From Gammaproteobacteria bacterium (GTDB lineage: Bacteria; Pseudomonadota; Gammaproteobacteria; Arenicellales; Poriferihabitantaceae): a DNA stretch of 13,879 nt. A program made the translations under genes and the position numbers. Below the pieces are notes generated by a model that saw only the letters and a list, made by a program, of their open reading frames with translations, made no database searches and was not told the origin of the DNA. This document shows positions 12,767 through 13,879 of this stretch, in pieces. The number at the start of each line of letters is the position of its first letter. Within the stretch, counting starts at the first letter, position 1. Location of the stretch: positions 1-13,879 of the forward strand of contig JAIBDK010000022.1 of NCBI GenBank assembly GCA_024679435.1, in the 5' to 3' direction.

Positions 12767-13732
12767 ATGTTTGGAAAAAAACAGGAAGGGATTCCGGTAA
12801 ATTCACGGACCCAGGGTTCATCCAGCACTGAAAACACCCGAATTCTGGCAATCATTGCCCAGGATTACCTTAAAGACAGGAAGTCACGTCGTCGTTGGGG
12901 ATTGTTTTTCAAATTATTGTTGCTGGGGTATGCCTCTGCTTTGCTGGTAATGTATTTTTCTGATTCCGATCAAGGAGTGTCTGCTACCCATACTGCCGTG
13001 GTGGAAATTGATGGGATTATCGGCCCTGGTGAAGTTTCAGCATCAGAAATCAACAAAAGCATTAAGAGCGCGTTTGAGGCACGATCGTCCCGGGCTGTTA
13101 TCCTGATGATAAACAGTCCAGGTGGAACCCCTGTTCAGGCGGCCATGATCAATGAGGAGGTTAACCGTTTAAAAGCGCTGTATCCTGATAAGCCAGTTTA
13201 CGCGGCAATATCGGATATGTGTGCATCTGGTGGTTTCTATATAGCGGTGGCAGCAGATGAAATTTATGCGCATCCTTCCAGTATCGTCGGCTCAATCGGC
13301 GTATTGATGAACGGTTTTGGATTTGTCGAGACAATGAAGAAACTGGGTATTGAAAGAAGGCTGCTGACCGCAGGTAAGAATAAATCCATGCTTGATCCTT
13401 TTAGTCCGATCAATTTTTCCCAGCAGAATCATGCTAAAAAAATGCTCGATGATGTCCATCAGCAGTTTATTGCTGCGGTCAAAACAGGAAGAGGAGATCG
13501 TATAGGCGATGATCCGGACATTTTCAGCGGATTGTTCTGGAGCGGAGAAAAAGCCAAACAGCTGGGGCTGGTTGATGAATTTGGGTCTGCACAATTTATA
13601 GCGCGGGAAATTGTGGGAGAAAAGAAAATGGTAGATTACACCATCAGGCCAAAATTTATAGATGCATTTGCTAAGGAACTGGGAGCTTCCATCAGTAATA
13701 CGTTTCTTAAGTTAAATATGTCAATACAGTGA
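12767..13732 (+). CDS. sppA: Membrane-anchored S49 serine peptidase, SppA (signal peptide peptidase) type
   Basis: This 321-residue S49 peptidase resembles the short single-domain SppA more than E. coli SohB. After a polar, basic cytoplasmic N-terminus (RKSRRRW at 39-45) comes one membrane helix at about 46-63 (GLFFKLLLLGYASALLVMYF), placing the catalytic domain on the periplasmic side. Ser154 in ASGGFYIA and Lys206 in GKNKSMLDPF form the Ser/Lys dyad. Their spacing of 52 equals the Bacillus SppA Ser147/Lys199 spacing as I recall it. INSPGG (115-120) and VGSIGV (174-179) are also typical. The expected role is cleavage of leftover signal peptides or quality control of membrane fragments. It is transcribed in the same direction as bktB and the CoA-transferase gene but is 113 bases away with an inverted repeat between them. 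ATG 12767 is set by the strong GAGGGG site. Confidence 0.9.
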   Translation: MFGKKQEGIPVNSRTQGSSSTENTRILAIIAQDYLKDRKSRRRWGLFFKLLLLGYASALLVMYFSDSDQGVSATHTAVVEIDGIIGPGEVSASEINKSIKSAFEARSSRAVILMINSPGGTPVQAAMINEEVNRLKALYPDKPVYAAISDMCASGGFYIAVAADEIYAHPSSIVGSIGVLMNGFGFVETMKKLGIERRLLTAGKNKSMLDPFSPINFSQQNHAKKMLDDVHQQFIAAVKTGRGDRIGDDPDIFSGLFWSGEKAKQLGLVDEFGSAQFIAREIVGEKKMVDYTIRPKFIDAFAKELGASISNTFLKLNMSIQ

Positions 13733-13879
13733 TTATTTTTTGCGCTTTCTACGCTTTTTCCTCTGGACGGTTAGGATATAGCTGGCGGTGGTTTCTTTAG
13801 CAGAAATGGCGACGCTATAGATAATTGCTCAAAGCAAAAAATATCCATACGCCCGGAGCGCCACTTCCGTCAAACTGTC
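13733..13879 (-). other. Right-edge region with a possible interrupted, convergent reading frame
   Basis: No complete gene is seen. On the minus strand a frame enters from the right edge (16 codons, ending YGYFLL) and meets TGA at 13829-13831. The same frame is then open for 31 codons and ends with the very basic RKKRRKRKK and a TAA (13733-13735) that abuts the sppA stop. Read through the TGA, it would look like a membrane helix followed by a lysine/arginine tail. The lower part has no ATG, GTG or TTG start, so it could be a broken gene end, a sequence error, or chance. Confidence 0.2.

Noticed and set aside
13824..13840. TTGCT-CAA-AGCAA hairpin near the right edge as a terminator
   Set aside because: The stem is only 5 bp. 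The adjacent run is A on the + strand and lies upstream of the stem on the minus strand, the wrong arrangement for either direction.

Overview
The window looks like chromosomal DNA of a gammaproteobacterium-type bacterium of moderate GC (high 40s by eye). It carries storage-polymer and acyl-CoA metabolism genes, nearly all on the + strand. The assignment rests on gene content and protein style: a beta-ketothiolase very close to BktB, AacS, a CaiB/BaiF CoA-transferase, a short SppA-type S49 peptidase and a proteobacterial cyanophycin cluster. The genus cannot be told from the sequence. No rRNA, tRNA, CRISPR array, insertion sequence or phage gene was seen, and no gene-free stretch exceeds about 230 bases.

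Layout. (1) 1-164 is the 3' end of a DUF599-like membrane protein. (2) 314-640 is a small HU/IHF-type DNA-binding protein, followed by an 11-bp terminator-like hairpin. (3) 864-7470 is a four-gene cyanophycin block, probably one operon read from a promoter near 825-830: isoaspartyl dipeptidase (iadA), cyanophycinase (cphB), cyanophycin synthetase (cphA), and a shorter Mur-ligase paralogue of CphA that has lost the ATP-grasp domain. (4) 7632-7952 is a free-standing adrenodoxin-type [2Fe-2S] ferredoxin with its own likely promoter. (5) 8173-12653 is a ketone/acyl-CoA block: acetoacetyl-CoA synthetase (aacS), a strong terminator, then bktB and a class III CoA-transferase that overlap by one base. 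(6) 12767-13732 is a membrane-anchored S49 serine peptidase. (7) 13733-13879 holds no complete gene, though the minus strand may carry a converging, interrupted reading frame.

How the genes work together. CphA polymerises aspartate and arginine into cyanophycin, an insoluble nitrogen/carbon/energy reserve. CphB cuts the polymer to beta-Asp-Arg dipeptides, and IadA is placed to split these to Asp and Arg. Synthesis and full recycling are therefore encoded together. The fourth gene keeps the CphA N-terminal domain (degenerate) and a Mur-ligase domain with an intact ATP site. It could add only the side-chain amino acid, or act as a partner of CphA, and it is the least understood and most interesting item here. 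The neighbouring aacS-bktB genes would activate acetoacetate and interconvert acetoacetyl-CoA with acetyl-CoA, as in polyhydroxybutyrate or ketone turnover. A functional link between the nitrogen-storage and carbon-storage blocks is inference from proximity only.
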